Positions 60,827-64,000 of a stretch of DNA of 64,000 nucleotides are shown here, in pieces; positions within the stretch are counted from its first letter, which is position 1; each line of letters starts with the position of its first letter. The notes below the pieces were generated by a model. That model saw only the letters and a list, made by a program, of their open reading frames with translations, had not been told where the DNA came from and did not search any database. The stretch is from Prosapia bicincta (taxonomy: Eukaryota > Arthropoda > Insecta > Hemiptera > Cercopidae), in contig JBAIZL010000061.1 of assembly GCA_036971475.1 (NCBI GenBank), positions 1,083,501 to 1,147,500 on the forward strand, given 5' to 3'. Both the position numbers and the translations under genes were made by a program.

Positions 60827-60954
60827 AGTGCAACGGAAAAATAATGGACACAACGTGAAATATATATGTATGTACACAACGATATATATGTATATATATA
60901 TATATGGTGAAATAAAATAACTTTCATAAACAAGAATATACGAGTATTACTTAA

Positions 60955-61010
60955 TTTTATTGTTGATGAAGCTTTTCGCTAATTTACATTATTAGCATTT
61001 TCAAAATTTC
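60955..61010 (-). ncRNA. Hammerhead-like motif, left arm of palindrome
   Basis: Mirror copy of the motif at 61089-61142, with stem II GCTAAT/ATTAGC followed by GAAAAGCTT on the minus strand. Confidence 0.5.
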
Positions 61011-61088
61011 TAAATCACTGTCCAGTGAAGTGACTAGAGTAAGACTCTAGTGACTGAGTCTTACTCTAGTCACTTAACTGGACAGTGA

Positions 61089-61142
61089 TTTATAAATTTT
61101 GAAAATGCTAATAATGTAAATTAGCGAAAAGCTTCAATCAAC
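61089..61142 (+). ncRNA. Hammerhead-like motif, right arm of palindrome
   Basis: ATT, core TTGAAAA, T, stem II GCTAAT/ATTAGC with loop AATGTAA, GAA, AA-GC-TT (2-bp stem III), C (cleavage), then AAT pairing with the initial ATT. Compared with the PLE copies, stem II has changed on both sides (GCTGAT/ATCGGC to GCTAAT/ATTAGC), a compensatory change. G8 is A, so activity is uncertain. Confidence 0.5.
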
Positions 61143-61240
61143 AATAAAATGAAGTAATACTCGTATATTCTTGTTTATGAAAGTTATTTTATTTCACCAT
61201 ACATATTCAACAAGAAAAAATAATTCATCTAAGGATTACA

Positions 61241-61242
<2 letters not shown>

Positions 61243-61306
<64 letters not shown>
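61243..61306. repeat. (TA)n microsatellite
   Basis: TA run within the right side of the palindromic element. Confidence 0.96.
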
Positions 61307-61308
<2 letters not shown>

Positions 61309-61395
61309 TGAAATTTCACGTTGTGTCCATTATTGTTCCGTTGCACTGACTTTATGAAATTATTATTAGTGTGTATTAATTACTGTTATTATATC

Positions 61396-61396
<1 letters not shown>

Positions 61397-61441
<45 letters not shown>

Positions 61442-61444
61442 TAT

Positions 61445-61505
<61 letters not shown>
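61397..61505. repeat. (TA)n microsatellite
   Basis: Long TA run with ACATATATACACA interruptions. Confidence 0.96.
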
Positions 61506-61509
<4 letters not shown>

Positions 61510-61841
61510 TTAATTTTATTATAATATAAACATTAAATTAACAATTACAAAAACAAATACTTGACTGAAAATTTTCTTATTTGATTTAAAAAAAAAAAGA
61601 TTTTGTATGTTGATATAAATTATAATTTTTAATCAGTTTTGAGTTTTAAAGTATAAGTGAAATTTTTATAAACCATACTAGTTTTAAAAAAGAAGGCTTT
61701 TGAGTTTACTGTATGACTATAAACATTTCTTGGAAGCTTACTCATAATTTTCTTTTAAATGGATAAAATACGCTCAAATAGAAATAGGCTCGGATATAAC
61801 GGAAGGTCGATTCGGAATATCGAGACTACTGTCTTGACTGT

Positions 61842-62356
61842 TCCACGTATTGTTCCATGTACTGTTACACGTATTGTTCCATGTACTGTTCCACGTATTG
61901 TTCCATGTACTGTTACACGTATTGTTCCATGTACTGTTACACGTATTGTTCCATGTACTGTTACACGTATTGTTCCATGTACTGTTACACGCATTGTTCC
62001 ATGTACTGTTACACGTATTGTTCCATGTACTGTTACACGTATTGTTCCATGTACTGTTACACGTATTGTTCCATGTACTGTTACACGTATTGTTCCATGT
62101 ACTGTTACACGTATTGTTCCATGTACTGTTACACGTATTGTTCCATGTACTGTTACACGTATTGTTCCATGTACTGTTACACGTATTGTTCCATGTACTG
62201 TTACACGTATTGTTCCATGTACTGTTACACGTATTGTTCCATGTACTGTTACACGCATTGTTCCATGTACTGTTACACGTATTGTGCCATGTACTGTTAC
62301 ACCTATTGTCCCATGTACTGTTACACGTATTGTTCCATGTACTGTTACTCGTATTA
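61842..62356. repeat. 24-bp minisatellite, about 21 copies
   Basis: Unit ATTGTTCCATGTACTG followed by TTACACGT, highly uniform. The period is a multiple of three and the unit lacks stops in several frames, so frames of 166-200 codons appear on both strands. These are artefacts rather than genes. Confidence 0.97.
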
Positions 62357-64000
62357 ACTAATGTGTAAATGTGTTCTGAGCTGTAATACTTAGCTACTCA
62401 TAATGTAAAAATTCTCTAAAGCTTAGATTTCAGGGTATTAGGTGCATTACTATTCTATTATTTTTTTCCTTGATTACTAGAGAAATGTTAGAAGAACTAA
62501 GTGAGTATATGTAAAAAAAAGTATTTACATTTTATCAGGTGGTTTCAAAAGTAAATAGCGAGTTTTAAACATTTAAAGGTAAAATATAACTTCGGTTATC
62601 AGATAAATCCTTTCTTTTCAATATATCTAATGAGTTGACTTTTAACATGAGCAAATTAACTCCAAATTAAGTAGCTCATTTAGGATATTAAATAAAAACG
62701 ATCGATCGAAGCCAAAAAATTGTTAAACGCTAGCAAACCTACGATATGAAGTAAAAAATATGTAGTAGTATTTTCATAATATAAACTTGAATTACATTTT
62801 TGAAACGGAAGAATTTTAATTTAGTAGAAAAAACTTAATTACTGTCTTTTATGTCTAATAAATCATTAGGATACAATAAATTTCCGTGAATATTTTCTTT
62901 TAGAAAATAACTATAAATTAAATAAACTGGTTGTCTATTTGCCTTGAAAACTCTTTATTAATGACTATACTTTTAATAATCAGGTGTCATTTGTAAAAAA
63001 AATAATTGACGTAACATACATAAATATAGAACTAATATCTGTCCTGTTTAAAAGGCAATGATCGATTAGTAAATCAGGTGATGCCACTGATTTGTTGTTT
63101 CCTTATCATTATATAAATAGCTTCACTCTATAAATTACTTTAGTCTACGTAAGTAAATCTTGTTAATTTGTCTTTAACCACGTTGTCCTGAATAAACATT
63201 AAGCTACTGAGAGACCATTCACGTGAGAGCAATCGTTTAGAGGAGCATTATATTTAGGTTCCGGCAATTTATAAATGACGGTCTGGAAACGTCATACATG
63301 ACTAGAGACACTGTATATAATAGGTTCACCATGTATAGAGGACCCGAGGTTCCAAACCTTTTAGAACTAAATTTATTAAAGAGCTCTTCTGTGCAACTAA
63401 ACTGTGTTGGTTTTTATTTTCATCTTTAGCAGTCTTAACAAACATTATGTTGGTATTCCTTGGCTATTGTTATTCTTATTGTATTTCTATTATAACAAGA
63501 CAAAGGCTAAAACAGGAAGTACAGTTTAATTTTATTATAAATATTTTGAGCATTTATTTAAATATCTAATTTATTTTCTCTGTTTGTATTACGTATTAGA
63601 AGGGAATACTGTTTAGTAGTCAAAGGACTGCATTTGAATCTCATACTTTTGTTCCTATTTTACCTGTGTGTGAGAGTTTCTGTTACCAGTGGTAATTCTT
63701 TATTAGGTTTTTATCCTTTTAGTCTAACTGGCATTTCTATATTTTCGATACTATAAACACTTCACCCGTAAAACATCTTGAGTCTCTGTAATAATCGCTA
63801 AGCAGTCATTTTTATATGAGTTCCATACCGGGCCAAGTCTTCACCTCTTTGCAAGTCTGGAGTACGCCTACCTTCCAGTTCTTTTTTCAAGAGGTTAAAG
63901 TAAATGTCTATAAATGGCTATAAATGCTCTCCGCCACCGTTAGCTAACAAAACACAGGCACGTTAGAGTTTAATTTTATACCTACACTATTAATTGATTT
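62357..64000. other. AT-rich region; possible LTR-like patch near 63.2-63.4 kb
   Basis: A GC-richer stretch at about 63180-63430 (ending ATTAAAGAGCTCTTCTGTGC) resembles the end of a retroelement LTR, but no partner is visible. Nothing else recognised. Confidence 0.3.

Larger units (their letters stand above)
60827..61347. mobile_element. Large palindromic PLE-tail dimer
   Basis: The outer blocks AGTGCAACGGAAAAATAATG and GGACACAACGTGAAAT recur inverted at 61305-61347. An inner palindrome (about 60904-61202) has nearly identical arms with GAAGCTTTTCGCTAATTTAC and AGCATTTTCAAAATTT. (TA)n tracts interrupt both sides. Each arm encodes a hammerhead-like fold. No protein is encoded. Confidence 0.8.

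Noticed and set aside
61759..62368. Long open frames (166-200 codons) on both strands
   Set aside because: They are by-products of a 24-bp tandem repeat whose period is a multiple of three.

Overview
This is an AT-rich stretch of an animal nuclear genome. It is not bacterial: there are no dense operons, but there are very long (TA)n, (CA)n and (TG)n microsatellites, minisatellites, GT-AG introns and several classes of eukaryotic transposon. Penelope-like retroelements with GIY-YIG endonucleases, plus short TTAGG-type pentamer runs, suggest an arthropod. A chelicerate such as a horseshoe crab would fit, but that is only an impression. Most of the window is intergenic or intronic sequence, and ordinary host coding sequence is sparse.

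Layout. 1-4.5 kb: AT-rich DNA with microsatellites and a candidate minus-strand terminal exon (3527-3683). 4.5-10.2 kb: a head-to-tail pair of nearly identical Penelope-like elements (PLEs) on the minus strand, between two direct copies of a ~185-bp host sequence. Each PLE 3' tail carries a hammerhead-ribozyme-like fold. 10-20 kb: AT-rich DNA, minisatellites and a PIF/Harbinger fragment. 20.2-23.06 kb: a decayed composite PLE containing an inverted tail dimer. 23.5-28 kb: minisatellites of 68, ~140 and 43 bp, a Tigger/pogo-like MITE, an inverted-repeat element and a convincing 151-nt minus-strand exon (27340-27490) whose phase fits the 3527-3683 exon. 31.6-34.4 kb: remnants of another PLE family among (TA)n tracts. 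35-44 kb: minisatellites, a candidate plus-strand first exon downstream of a CRE-like site (40.2-40.4 kb), and a 263-bp inverted PLE-tail dimer with its own 16-bp target-site duplication (41769-42063).

The standout is 44094-56101. This is a ~12.0-kb insertion with a perfect 6-bp target-site duplication (GTTACA), ends reading 5'-AGTAGATATG...CATATCTACT-3', and two nearly identical inverted arms of ~5.05 kb. The arms are built from alternating families of short degenerate tandem repeats and enclose a 1.88-kb unique core. The core holds one compact gene: TATA box, six exons, five introns all in phase 0 and 59-89 nt long, and a polyA signal. It encodes a 273-residue protein ending in a C3HC4 RING finger. 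No polymerase, integrase or transposase is visible. Long terminal inverted repeats, 5'-AG ends and a 6-bp duplication recall Polinton/Maverick elements, but a giant-arm element reduced to a single RING gene is, as far as I know, not a described type.

57-58 kb holds an internally deleted hAT element with an 8-bp duplication. 60.8-62.4 kb holds a second hammerhead-bearing palindrome, (TA)n tracts and a 24-bp minisatellite. The remainder to 64 kb shows nothing I can identify.
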